64,000 bases of DNA from Ruegeria arenilitoris (GTDB lineage: Bacteria; Pseudomonadota; Alphaproteobacteria; Rhodobacterales; Rhodobacteraceae), in assembly GCF_013032445.1 (NCBI RefSeq), contig NZ_WQCA01000004.1:62001-126000 (forward strand). The letters run 5' to 3'. Below are positions 27,476-36,401 of this stretch, in pieces. A program made the position numbers and the translations under genes. How positions within the stretch are numbered: the stretch's first letter is position 1; each line of letters opens with the position of its first letter. The notes under the pieces are model-generated. The model worked only from the letters and a program-made list of their open reading frames with translations. It was not told the origin of the DNA and did not search any database.

Positions 27476-29515
27476 ATGGTGCTTCAGTTCCAAGGCGTGG
27501 TTGCAACGGGTAGAGCAGCGCTCGATTCAGGTATCGGTGAAACGGCTTTAAAAACGTTTAATGGCGTTACATATCTGTACAGCGTGACCGGTCCGGGCGG
27601 CGGAATTGCGGTTTGGAAACTGGTCGAAGGCGCCTTGCCGCAGTTGCAGGACACCGAGTATTTCAGCGGTTCGATAACGTATCAGGTTGGCAACAGCGCT
27701 ATGCCTGTGTCGCTGGCCGGAGACGATCAGCTTGTTCTGGATGTGCGTACTGCGACCGGGCTGGTCGGGTATGAGTTAAACCCGAACGGGACCGTTGGTG
27801 CTCTGAAGGAAACCGATTCTCTGGTTGGGGGCGGCGATATCTCGGCGCTTGTTGAGTTTGAGGGTATCCTGACCGTCGCGCACGAGGGCACAGGGCAGAT
27901 TGCGACCTATTCCGTGAATGCAGATAGCTCATTGAGCCTGGCAGATACCGTCACGGCAAAGGCTGATTCGATGCAGATTTTGCAAGCGGGTGCGGATCAC
28001 TTCGTGCTGGCAGCCGATGCGGCCAGTGGCACGATCAGCACCTTTGAGCTTGATCAGGATACCGGGGCGTTGAGCTGGGTCGATAACAGCGACGCATTGG
28101 CGACCTTGGGGATTGCGACCCCGACGGCGGTCGAAGTGGTGCAGGCTTACGGTCGATCGTGGATCGTTGTGGCAGGTGCGGGCAGCAACTCGCTCAGCGT
28201 AATGAGGTTAGGCGGCGACGGTCGCCTGACCCCAACCGACCATGTTTTGGACTCGTTGCACACGCGGTTTGAAACAGTACAGGATCTGGCAGTGATCGAA
28301 GCTGACGGGCACGTCTTTGTTGTTGCTGGCGGAGGCGATGACGGCGTGACTTTGTTTACCCTGACCCCGAACGGCCAGTTGGTGTATCTGGACAGTTTTG
28401 CCGACACCGTACAGAGCGGGCTGCAAAACGTTGAATCGCTCAGCCTTGCGCATGTTGGGGATGAACTGCAAATTCTCGTCGGTTCACAACAAGATGCGGG
28501 GCTGACACAGCTTAGTGTTTCGATTGATAATCTGGGGGTCATTCGGGATGGTTTTGGAACGGTGTCCGGATCGGCGCAGAATGACATACTCAGCGGTAGT
28601 TTTTTGGACACCACGCTTATGGGCGGGGCAGGGGACGATATTCTGGTCGCGGGCGTTGGGGCGACCACAATGCACGGCGGAAGCGGCGCGGACATCTTTG
28701 TAATGCAATATGGCAGTGATCCGACGACGATTAACGGTTTTGAAGCCGGTGTCGACCGGTTGGATATGTTCGATTACCCGCTGCTGCGCTCGCCGGGGCA
28801 GTTGACGTTTACACCAACGGCACAAGGGGCGCAGATTGAATTTTTTGACGAAGTGATCGTAATCAATTCCTCAAGCGCAAGCCCTCTGACCAGCAACGAA
28901 GTGTTCGGATCCGGGTTTGGCGGGCCGGATCACATCCCGGTCGATTTTGGAGATTTCGGCGGTTTGGATCCAGGCAGTTCGGGCGGTTTCTTGGGCGACG
29001 TCTCAATCAACTCGGAAACTGCGAATCCGGGCCTGACCGACGCCGAGATTCGCTTTACACCAGACGGGGGCGGAACCATCAGCGTGCGCGCGGATGAGGA
29101 AGGGCGTTTTGATCTGGGCTTGCCGTCAGGGACATTTGAGGGTGAGTTGGACATCGTCAAAACCTATTCGACGGCCAGTGACGAGATTACGGCGCTGGAT
29201 GCTTTGCAGGCTCTTCGTATCGCGGTCGGGCTGGGGCCGAGCTGGGGTTCGGCGACACCAGAAAACCTGATCGCGGCAGATATCACTCAGGATGGCATGG
29301 TGAACGCTTTGGATGCTTTGGTTATTCTTCAGGCCGCTCTCCGTCTTCCTGCGGCGTATGACGCAAAATGGGTTTTTTTGGACGACGATACAGACCTTTC
29401 AGGGATCACAGAGTCGAATGTCCATTATGAAACCGGCGTAGAGGTCACGGCGGTGGATAATGTGATTACCACCGACATGACCTCAATCTTGTTAGGTAAC
29501 GTGGAACAGGTCTGA
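27476..29515 (+). CDS. Secreted beta-propeller protein with RTX and dockerin-like domains
   Basis: A 679-residue protein. Residues about 1-350 are repeated beta-sheet blades of a lactonase-like propeller (recurring patterns such as HVFVVAGGGDDGVTLFTL). Residues about 362-475 form a hemolysin-type calcium-binding region (GSAQNDILSGS, GGAGDDILV, GGSGADIFV). About 570-627 hold a dockerin-type I-like pair of segments (TALDALQALRIAVGL and ADITQDGMVNALDALVILQ, the second with a full D-x-T-x-D-G calcium loop). There is no N-terminal signal peptide, and an RTX domain predicts type I export. The PrtD/HlyD-type pair convergent to it is the likely exporter. ATG 27476 follows GGGGTGATTTGAT. Confidence 0.85.
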   Translation: MVLQFQGVVATGRAALDSGIGETALKTFNGVTYLYSVTGPGGGIAVWKLVEGALPQLQDTEYFSGSITYQVGNSAMPVSLAGDDQLVLDVRTATGLVGYELNPNGTVGALKETDSLVGGGDISALVEFEGILTVAHEGTGQIATYSVNADSSLSLADTVTAKADSMQILQAGADHFVLAADAASGTISTFELDQDTGALSWVDNSDALATLGIATPTAVEVVQAYGRSWIVVAGAGSNSLSVMRLGGDGRLTPTDHVLDSLHTRFETVQDLAVIEADGHVFVVAGGGDDGVTLFTLTPNGQLVYLDSFADTVQSGLQNVESLSLAHVGDELQILVGSQQDAGLTQLSVSIDNLGVIRDGFGTVSGSAQNDILSGSFLDTTLMGGAGDDILVAGVGATTMHGGSGADIFVMQYGSDPTTINGFEAGVDRLDMFDYPLLRSPGQLTFTPTAQGAQIEFFDEVIVINSSSASPLTSNEVFGSGFGGPDHIPVDFGDFGGLDPGSSGGFLGDVSINSETANPGLTDAEIRFTPDGGGTISVRADEEGRFDLGLPSGTFEGELDIVKTYSTASDEITALDALQALRIAVGLGPSWGSATPENLIAADITQDGMVNALDALVILQAALRLPAAYDAKWVFLDDDTDLSGITESNVHYETGVEVTAVDNVITTDMTSILLGNVEQV

Positions 29516-29529
29516 CCCCGCAGTTCCCG

Positions 29530-30846
29530 TTATTCGCGGAAGGCCCGGTTGAAGTAGTCGGCCAAGGGTTTGACGAGATAAGACAACGGGGTTCTTTCGT
29601 CTGTCTTGATCATGGTTTCCACCGGCATACCCGGCAACAAGGCTTGCCCGTTCAACCGTTCGATTTCGCTCTCTGCAGGCGCTACCTCGGCCCGGTAGAA
29701 CGTCTGGCCGGAGTTCTCATCAGTGAACGTATCTGCCGATACTGTAATCACTTGGCCTTCAATTTCCGGTGTTTCGCGCTGGTTGAAGGCGGTGAAGCGC
29801 AACGATACCGGTTGGCCGACATACAACTGATCGACATGGATCGCGTCCACGCGCGCGGCGACGAGCAACGGTGTGTCCTGAGGTACAATGTACATCATAG
29901 GTTCTGCTGGCTGAATCACCGATTGCAGCGCAAAGACCTGACTGCCGTAGACCGTTCCTGCAACAGGAGCACGAATATCCAAGCGGGAAAGCCGCACATC
30001 CAGTGACAACCGACGTTCAGCCAGTTCCAATATCTGCGTCTGTACATCGCGCAATTCGGTGATCGCCTCTTCGCGTCGGGTGGCTGTCAATTCCACTATT
30101 TCTATTTCGGTTGCTGCAATTTGCCCTGCCAGCCGCGCAACTGCCGCCTCCAATCGACCGATCTCGCCGGTGAGACTGGCCTCTTCGCGCAGCAGGGCGG
30201 AAACCCGGCTTGCCTGGGTCAAGCCGCGATTTAACAGGCTTTGTTGATCGCTCAGTTCCTCTTGAATAAGCTCTACCTGACGTCGCAGAGAAACAAGCTG
30301 TGCCTCTGTTCCTTCGATTTCAGTTTCGATTTGATCCCGCTGTTTGCCCAACTGCTGAGTTTGCTGCGTAAGGGTTTCCAGTCGGGCTTCGAACAAGCTC
30401 TGCTGACCTGCGATCAGATCCGAGTCGATGTTTTCCTGCTCTTGAACAGATGCCAGCTGAGTTTCCAGAGTCTTCGAATCTGCCCCGTCGCGCTCAGCCT
30501 CCAAACGGGCCCGGCGCGCCATCAGTTCAAACAGCTGAGATTCAACGATGGTCTTTTCTGAAGACAAGAACGTATCGTCCAGGCGGACCAGCATGTCACC
30601 GTCGCCAACTACATCCCCGTCGCGGACGAAAATCTCTCCGACCACACCGCCATCGGGATGCTCGACAACCTGCCTGTTGCTTTGAACCTCAATACTGCCT
30701 TGCGAGATGATGGCCCCCGCCAAACGAGTCTGAACAGCCCATATTCCAAGTCCACCGACCAAGATTACCAAAGCTAAAAAGCCGATGAAGGCTGGTATGG
30801 TGATCCGCCATACCGGGCGTGTGCCCCGAGTTGTTTTACCCTGCAT
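29530..30846 (-). CDS. Type I secretion periplasmic adaptor, HlyD/PrtE family (second system)
   Basis: A 438-residue membrane fusion protein with one N-terminal helix (about 18-36), lipoyl half (about 50-88, GSIEVQSNRQVVEHPDGG, a PrtE-type signature), a long coiled-coil hairpin (about 95-290) and beta-barrel (about 295-430, DIRAPVAGTVYG). It ends in the typical adaptor tail (TPLSYLVKPLADYFNRAFRE). Its start overlaps the upstream ABC gene by 11 bases. It differs from the LapC-like adaptor in the same locus and belongs to the protease/S-layer exporter class. Confidence 0.92.
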   Translation of the reverse strand: MQGKTTRGTRPVWRITIPAFIGFLALVILVGGLGIWAVQTRLAGAIISQGSIEVQSNRQVVEHPDGGVVGEIFVRDGDVVGDGDMLVRLDDTFLSSEKTIVESQLFELMARRARLEAERDGADSKTLETQLASVQEQENIDSDLIAGQQSLFEARLETLTQQTQQLGKQRDQIETEIEGTEAQLVSLRRQVELIQEELSDQQSLLNRGLTQASRVSALLREEASLTGEIGRLEAAVARLAGQIAATEIEIVELTATRREEAITELRDVQTQILELAERRLSLDVRLSRLDIRAPVAGTVYGSQVFALQSVIQPAEPMMYIVPQDTPLLVAARVDAIHVDQLYVGQPVSLRFTAFNQRETPEIEGQVITVSADTFTDENSGQTFYRAEVAPAESEIERLNGQALLPGMPVETMIKTDERTPLSYLVKPLADYFNRAFRE

Positions 30847-32584
30847 CTTTTTTCACCTGGCTGAGGCCCCGTTTGATTGCACCGGCGTTCTGCACCATTG
30901 CCCCCAGTACTTCGTCGCGGCTGCCGGACTTCACCACCTGCCCGTTTTCAACAACCGCCAGATCGTCGCATTCCGAGATTGCCTGCGGACGGTGCGTCAT
31001 GATGATCGTCGACTTGCCCGCCGCTTTCAGATCCCTGACGGCTGCGTTCAGTGCCTCGGTACCGTCAGCATCAAGCGCAGAGTTGGGCTCATCAAGGATC
31101 AGCAGAACCGGATCGCCGTACAAGGCGCGCGCAAGTGCGATACGTTGTTTTTGTCCTCCGGACAACTGGCTGTCATTCCCTTCCAAAAAGGTATCATAAC
31201 CTTTGCTCAGCGACAGAATAAGCTCATGCGCTTTGGCTTTCTTTGCTGCTTCGACAACGGCTTTGGGGTCCGGTTCCTCAGACATTCGGGCAATGTTTTC
31301 GGCCACCGTGCCATTGAACAGAGTTACCGCCTGGGGAAGATAGCCGATGTGTTGACCCAAATCAGTGGGGTCATATTGATCCAGTGTTGCTCCGCCAAGT
31401 CGAATTTCACCTGCCGCCGGTTGCCACAGACCCAGTAGGGCTTTTGCCAGCGTCGACTTTCCTGATCCGCTTTTCCCTATAACACCAAGGGCTTTGCCTG
31501 GTTTGAGCTGTAGCGCGACATTTCGCAGTGTTGGTTTGTCAGCGCCGGGTGGAATGACGGTCAAACCTTTGGCAGTTAGCAGAGCCTCAGGCACCGGTAG
31601 TTTGGTGCGTGGCTTTTCGGGCGGGGTTGCATCCAGAAACTGGTTCAGCGATGCCCATGCCGTTCGTGCACGTTGAACCATTCCCCATTGGCCTACGGCT
31701 TGTTCGATTGGTGCCAGAGCGCGGCCCAGCAGAATCGAGCCGGCGATCATCGCACCCGGTGTCAGTTCGTTGCGCAACACCAACCAGGCACCAAGCGCCA
31801 GCATCGCCGACTGCAAAAATAGCCGTAGTGATTTGGTCAGTGAGGTAAAGCTACCGGTCCAGTCACTGGCAGAAATGGTCTGACGCAGAGCGTCCGTTCT
31901 CTGTTTCTGCCAGCGATCAGTGATGTCTTCCTGCATACCTTGCGACCGAACGACCTCGGCGGCCTGCCTGGCTTGCTCTGAAAAGGCGTTGGCCTGCGCC
32001 GAGGCCCTTTGCGCCGAAGCAACTTTACGATGCGTCAAACCTTGGTTCAGCAGCGCAATTATAATCAGCAGAGAACCGCCCGCCACGGCGAGCCAGCCCA
32101 GCAAGGGGTGAAAAAGGAAGATGGCCGCCAGAAAGACAGGTGTCCAGGGGATATCCATCACGGCCAATAACACGGGTGACGAACACAGATTCTGAATCGA
32201 CTCCAGATCGCGTAGTGCTGTCGCTGGTGCTGATCGCGCCTGAGGATGGATTGAACGACGAAGGGTTGCGTCGAATACTCGCTCGTCCAGTTGAGATTGG
32301 AAACGGGCACCAAAACGCGCGACGATTCTACCGCGAGCATAGTCCAGCATCGCCATCAGGGCATATAAAAGCGCAACCAGTAAGAATAGTGCGGTCAGGG
32401 TTTCAACCGAGCGCGAACCCAACACCCGGTCATAGACCTGCAACATGAATAAAGGTCCCGTCAGCATCAGGATGTTGACGAAAATACTGAACAGAAAAGC
32501 CAGAGCCAGAAAGGTTATGCCCTGATTGCGTACTTTTCGCAGTTCGTGGCGGGGAGGCATCATCATGCGGTTTTGGATGTTCAC
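30836..32584 (-). CDS. Type I secretion ABC permease/ATPase, PrtD-like (second system)
   Basis: A 582-residue half-transporter without a C39-like domain. Helices occupy about 25-310, and the ATPase (about 335-570) has Walker A GKSGSGKST, signature LSGGQKQRIALARAL, Walker B LLILDEPNSALD (Asn replaces Thr, typical of the PrtD group) and H-loop MTHRPQ. PrtD-type transporters export RTX proteases, lipases and S-layer proteins. The start is GTG 32584; ATG 32566 is an alternative. No second TolC gene is nearby, so it probably shares the outer-membrane channel at 21165-22508 or uses another. Confidence 0.92.
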   Translation of the reverse strand: MNIQNRMMMPPRHELRKVRNQGITFLALAFLFSIFVNILMLTGPLFMLQVYDRVLGSRSVETLTALFLLVALLYALMAMLDYARGRIVARFGARFQSQLDERVFDATLRRSIHPQARSAPATALRDLESIQNLCSSPVLLAVMDIPWTPVFLAAIFLFHPLLGWLAVAGGSLLIIIALLNQGLTHRKVASAQRASAQANAFSEQARQAAEVVRSQGMQEDITDRWQKQRTDALRQTISASDWTGSFTSLTKSLRLFLQSAMLALGAWLVLRNELTPGAMIAGSILLGRALAPIEQAVGQWGMVQRARTAWASLNQFLDATPPEKPRTKLPVPEALLTAKGLTVIPPGADKPTLRNVALQLKPGKALGVIGKSGSGKSTLAKALLGLWQPAAGEIRLGGATLDQYDPTDLGQHIGYLPQAVTLFNGTVAENIARMSEEPDPKAVVEAAKKAKAHELILSLSKGYDTFLEGNDSQLSGGQKQRIALARALYGDPVLLILDEPNSALDADGTEALNAAVRDLKAAGKSTIIMTHRPQAISECDDLAVVENGQVVKSGSRDEVLGAMVQNAGAIKRGLSQVKKDAG

Positions 32585-32742
32585 GTACGGGGCCTTTGAT
32601 AACAGTTTGTCTTCAGGGCTAGGGCGTTTGCGATGGACTGTACACTAAAACCAAGACACAGTGGTGAAAATGAGCGAAGTGGTGGATCGGCGAAAAGCTA
32701 CTTGTCGTCAAGCCAACGACCGCCGGGTGGGCGCAATAGCGC

Positions 32743-33618
32743 TCATACTTTCGCTAATTTAGTATCCATTGCGGTGTCACAAAAGGACCGAACCAAGCGG
32801 GATTCCGCCCGGTCGTTCAGATGGGCCAGATAGTATCTGGTTTCAATGCGTGCATCGGAAATCGGAATCGCACGCAGGTTTGGATGAGGAACAAATTCGA
32901 AGTCCGCGACAAATCCGATGCCGATGCCTTGTTCCACCGCTTTCCAGATGGCTTCCCGGCTGCCCAGTTCCAAGATCGGTTCGACTTCGATGCCGCGTTT
33001 TTCGGTTTCCGCCTCGATCGCGGCCCGCGTAGTCGATCCGGGTTCCCGCCGGACAATCTTCTGCCTGTGCAGATCACCGATTGAAATTTCATCTCTTTCG
33101 AAAAACGGATGATCAGAGTTCACGAACGCTACAACCTGATGTGTGCTATATAGTCGGGTGGTGACGCGTGGATCAGACTGCACTTCGGCTAGAATTGCGA
33201 CGTCGGCCTGGTATGAGACGATTCGGTCAAAACACCGCTGGGAATTGCCGAACCAGACCTCAAGATCGATTGCAGGGTATTTGGACTTGAATGCCACGAT
33301 CATATCGGTGGCGTGAAAAGGGCCAACGGCTGCGATGCTAAGGTGTCCGGCGTGAAATCCACGAAATGAATCCAGCAGAGTTTCCGCGTCCACTTCAGCC
33401 TGATGCAGGCGTGCAGTGATAGCCAACAATTCACGACCGGCGTGTGTCAGGCGGACCTCGCGCCCGACTCGGTTGAACAGCTGCACATCATAACGACTTT
33501 CCAAATCCTTGACCTGCGTCGACAGAGTGGGCTGACTGATGTTCAACTCGTTAGCTGCGGCCGAAAAACCGCTATAAGTCGCGACGGCATGAAAGGATCG
33601 GAGTTCTGATTTTAACAT
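32743..33618 (-). CDS. LysR-family transcriptional regulator
   Basis: A 291-residue regulator with an N-terminal winged helix-turn-helix (about 3-60, FSAAANELNISQPTLSTQVKDLE) and a LysR effector-binding domain (about 88-285). It is transcribed in the same direction as the secretion genes but 158 bases from them. No divergent intact target is adjacent, only a broken transposase, so its regulon cannot be inferred. The effector is unknown. Confidence 0.9.
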   Translation of the reverse strand: MLKSELRSFHAVATYSGFSAAANELNISQPTLSTQVKDLESRYDVQLFNRVGREVRLTHAGRELLAITARLHQAEVDAETLLDSFRGFHAGHLSIAAVGPFHATDMIVAFKSKYPAIDLEVWFGNSQRCFDRIVSYQADVAILAEVQSDPRVTTRLYSTHQVVAFVNSDHPFFERDEISIGDLHRQKIVRREPGSTTRAAIEAETEKRGIEVEPILELGSREAIWKAVEQGIGIGFVADFEFVPHPNLRAIPISDARIETRYYLAHLNDRAESRLVRSFCDTAMDTKLAKV

Positions 33619-33747
33619 AGCCTCAGAATATGGGTTCTATGATTGAAATCAATTGCACCAGGGGTCGGGAACTACATCTTCTAGAGTCAGGACGCATTGA
33701 TTTTCAACGCGCTGCGTGATTCACGGTTTCTAAAATGGAGCGGTGAC

Positions 33748-33947
33748 ATGAGCGACCTTTACTGGCTGACCGACGAGTAGATGGACAAGCATTCCCCTTT
33801 CTTCCCGAAGTCGTCCGGCAAGCCACGGGTCGATGACAAGAGAGTTCTGAGCGGGAATATCTTCATCGATCGCAACGGGTTGTGCGGGCGCGACGCTCCA
33901 AAGGAATGCGGACCGCAGGGGGTAACTCCGAAGATCAACAATAGCTA
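33748..33947 (+). pseudogene. IS5-family transposase fragment (N-terminal)
   Basis: From ATG 33748 the frame reads MSDLYWLTDE, a stop, then DKHSPFFPKSSGKPRVDDKRVLSG and FIDRNGLCGRDAP, which is the start of an IS5-group transposase of another subgroup than the element at 16.6 kb. It carries a TAG at codon 11 and is cut by a stop after about 66 codons; the catalytic part is absent. It is a relic. Confidence 0.75.
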
Positions 33948-34340
33948 GGGGCATGCGGTTGACGCAAGACAAGCCACTTTTTGAAGAGCATCTTTGTATA
34001 TCAAAAGATAGACCAGTTGGGGGCGTCAACGATTGTCGCGTTTTTTTGTCTTGGTTGTTTCAGTTATGTTCTTTTTCAGAGTTCCAGCAGAAGGCGCAGG
34101 GAGTGGTAATTGGAGCCCGTTAGCCTAGTTGCCGAAACCTCTGCGCGTACGACGATGCCAAGAGCTGGCCAGTGAGTTGCGCCCGGTAGTAGATTCAGTG
34201 TTTTCCCTCGTTGCAATGTTCAACTCGTCACTTGTTCAGGTGTCTGTCGTCAGGGATTTTGGGACAGATGAGGCCTAGCAAAAAACACAGGCGTTGATTA
34301 ACAGCGACTACTTCAAGGAAGCGCGAAGACACGGCGTGCT
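33948..34340. other. Non-coding debris between two mobile-element remnants
   Basis: About 390 bases with no supportable gene. It lies between the truncated transposase and the broken HGG-type protein and is probably derived from mobile DNA. I recognise no RNA gene or clear hairpin terminator. Confidence 0.5.
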
Positions 34341-34365
34341 GAACGCTTTGGCGAAACGAGCGAAC

Positions 34366-35148
34366 GGCCCAAAATGCGGAGCAAAGAAACGCTCTGACGG
34401 GCAACCGTGCCAACAACCGGTTTCTGAGGAAGGCCGGCGCTGATGCTATCACTGGGGAGCCACACCAAAGGGAAAGGACTGGCACCTTCGGCAATTGCCG
34501 AAGAAAGGCGCGTCGCGTTCGCTCCTAAAGGTGAAAATGGTCAGCTTGTCGATCCGCGATAGGAAACTGGCTGAGCGTCTCTCCAAAATGACACCGGAAG
34601 AGTTGGAGCAATACGAGGCTAGGCGGAAGTCAAATCGCCCCGGCACAACTGCGGAGCACGAAAGCGCCCGATACGACCGGAAAGCCAAAAAGTTGATTGC
34701 TGACCTTCGGAAAAACGATCGGCCAAGCTCCGAGATTGTGAGCACCCGAAGTGAAAATCGAAGACTTGGAAAATTAGGCCAGCCGATTGTGCGACGAACA
34801 AAACAACGAAGACGACCTACCCGAGGTGTTCAAATGTCCGACAAAGACGATATCACGCCTGAGGAAGCCCTGGCCCGCACACAGGTGGGGATCAAGACTG
34901 AGGGCCTTGAAGCGGCCACAGACGCCGCACTGAAACTCCCGAGAGGCCCCAAGGCACCCGCACAGGCCAAGAGCGCCACGATAAACGCCATTTACCGCGC
35001 TTCGGGCCTCTTTGGCCGCACAGGCGACGAAACACAGCCAGAGCTTCACGAAATGACGCCAGAGCAGATCGACAGGCAGATCAGACGGCTTGAAAGATCA
35101 ATGCGAACGGCTGCGTCTGGGTCGGATGGCGAAGGGGTGTTTTCGTAA
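34366..35148 (+). pseudogene. HGGxSTGP-like mobile-element protein, interrupted
   Basis: One reading frame gives KCGAKKRSDGQPCQQPVSEEGRR, a TGA, then CYHWGATPKGKDWHLRQLPKKGA and a charged helical tail to 35148. This resembles the small Cys/His proteins (CGA-TRSG-PC...HGG-S/TP) found in phages and mobile elements, with the HGG altered to HWG and a stop in the motif. The part after the stop can still be read as 217 codons from TTG 34495, but it would lack the motif. The gene is probably dead; the function of the family is not known to me. Confidence 0.55.
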
Positions 35149-35423
35149 CATGGGCGCAATTGTAAGGCAAACAACAACAGTGGCACATGCAGTTTTTTGA
35201 CTTATTTACAGACTTTTATTCCGTGTGCTGCTCCGGATGTTAGGGTCTCTGAACGGTCGTTCTCTGCGGGATAGATTTACCGGGCATCGAGCCCCCACCA
35301 GTTAGTGCGTACAATTGAATTCAGCTTCAATGGCAGTTCAAGAAGAGCGCGTTCTGTCTTCTGGTAGTTTCGCTGGGTGATCTGAGGCGCTATGACTGCA
35401 GTTGAAACAACAGGCAGGTTGAT
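35149..35423. other. Gap with nothing recognisable
   Basis: 275 bases, more AT-rich than the core genome, without an open frame or motif I can support. It presumably holds the promoter of the SH3-domain gene. Confidence 0.4.
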
Positions 35424-35729
35424 GTGATGCGTGGTGCTATCTTCATACCCATAACTGCATTTTTCTTGTGCAACATGGTCGTGGTTGAACCTGCGGCAGC
35501 GGCTTCTCTTGGACGATACGAGGTTTTTGGTGTCGAAGATGGAGATATGCTTAAACTGCGTGCAGGACCTGGAATAGGTTTCAATGTTATCGTGGGTCTT
35601 CCAAATGGAACTGCACTGCAAGTTCACAATTGCGAGCAGACCGGCGGCACCCGTTGGTGCCGCGTGTCCTTGCAGCGCGCGCGTGGTCTAAAGGGGTATG
35701 TCTCCTGGGCATACTTACGAAAAATCTGA
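35424..35729 (+). CDS. Small secreted SH3-domain protein
   Basis: A 101-residue protein with a signal peptide (hydrophobic core IFIPITAFFLCNMVVV, cleavage after AAAA near residue 27) followed by one bacterial SH3 domain (about 33-100: LKLRAGPGIGFNVIVGLPNGT, WCRVSLQRARGLKGYVSWAYL). Such domains bind peptidoglycan or partner proteins in the periplasm. Two Cys residues (in HNCEQ and WCRV) could form a disulfide. The start is GTG 35424 or ATG 35427, downstream of CAGGCAGG. It stands alone in a decayed region. Confidence 0.82.
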   Translation: MMRGAIFIPITAFFLCNMVVVEPAAAASLGRYEVFGVEDGDMLKLRAGPGIGFNVIVGLPNGTALQVHNCEQTGGTRWCRVSLQRARGLKGYVSWAYLRKI

Positions 35730-35807
35730 TTCAATACCGTCGTTTTAGCGACACCCGCCAAATGCCGTGGGGAAACTTGCTTTCGGTTATGTTGGCGCCC
35801 TTTGTTT

Positions 35808-36084
35808 GGAGATTTATCAGACTCCAGGACTCTTGAGTCCGTAGCAGACGTTGACCGTTTGACAGATAACCGCAATGCGACACGTCTAAGCTTGTTGCGT
35901 CGGCGCTCGAATGGATCGACGATTTAGAAGGCATCGCTATCAATGGCAGCCACATCTACTCTATCAAGTCGCTCACCGAACTACAGAAGCTTACGAAATC
36001 ATCGAGTGAAGAAATCAGCACAAAAACAATTGAAGCGTTGGAATGCGCGATGTTACCACCTGACTTGCAAGATGAACCGGTTTA
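35808..36084 (+). pseudogene. Frameshifted fragment of an unknown protein
   Basis: Two overlapping frames read as one protein with a shift near 35893. The first gives SVADVDRLTDNRNATRLSLL and the second ASALEWIDDLEGIAINGSH then IYSIKSLTELQKL, ending with PPDLQDEPV and TAA at 36084. The composition (acidic, WIDDLEG) looks like real coding sequence rather than chance. No start codon is evident and I do not recognise the family. Probably a truncated, frameshifted relic. Confidence 0.35.
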
Positions 36085-36401
36085 ACCAACAGTGTGCGGG
36101 TGCCGGAGAAACCCGGACCCCGCCCCCTAGCCTATAGACCAAAACACCGACCAAAGCCCGCGCCACGGACGCGGTGAAATTTGCTCAGGCGTGGCACTTT
36201 CAAACAATCTTAAACTATACGATCAGAAAACACTTCGTTGCCCAATCAACGGTCGCCATTGAAGTGGCGGTGCCGCAGAGCTGCGTAAGCCCAATGGCAA
36301 AAAAGCTGCAAATTGTATGTAGGTCGGGTAACAGTATCATATTCGACACAGCAGTATTCCTAGTGCAATCGCTTGGCTGAAGTTTGAGTAGGGAGAGTAT
36401 A
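36085..36401. other. Intergenic region with a GC-rich hairpin
   Basis: About 317 bases without a gene. A strong imperfect hairpin is possible at 36095-36125 (GCGGGTGCCGG against CCCGGACCCCGC) but has no U tract. The promoter of the aminotransferase gene should lie near the 3' end. Confidence 0.35.
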
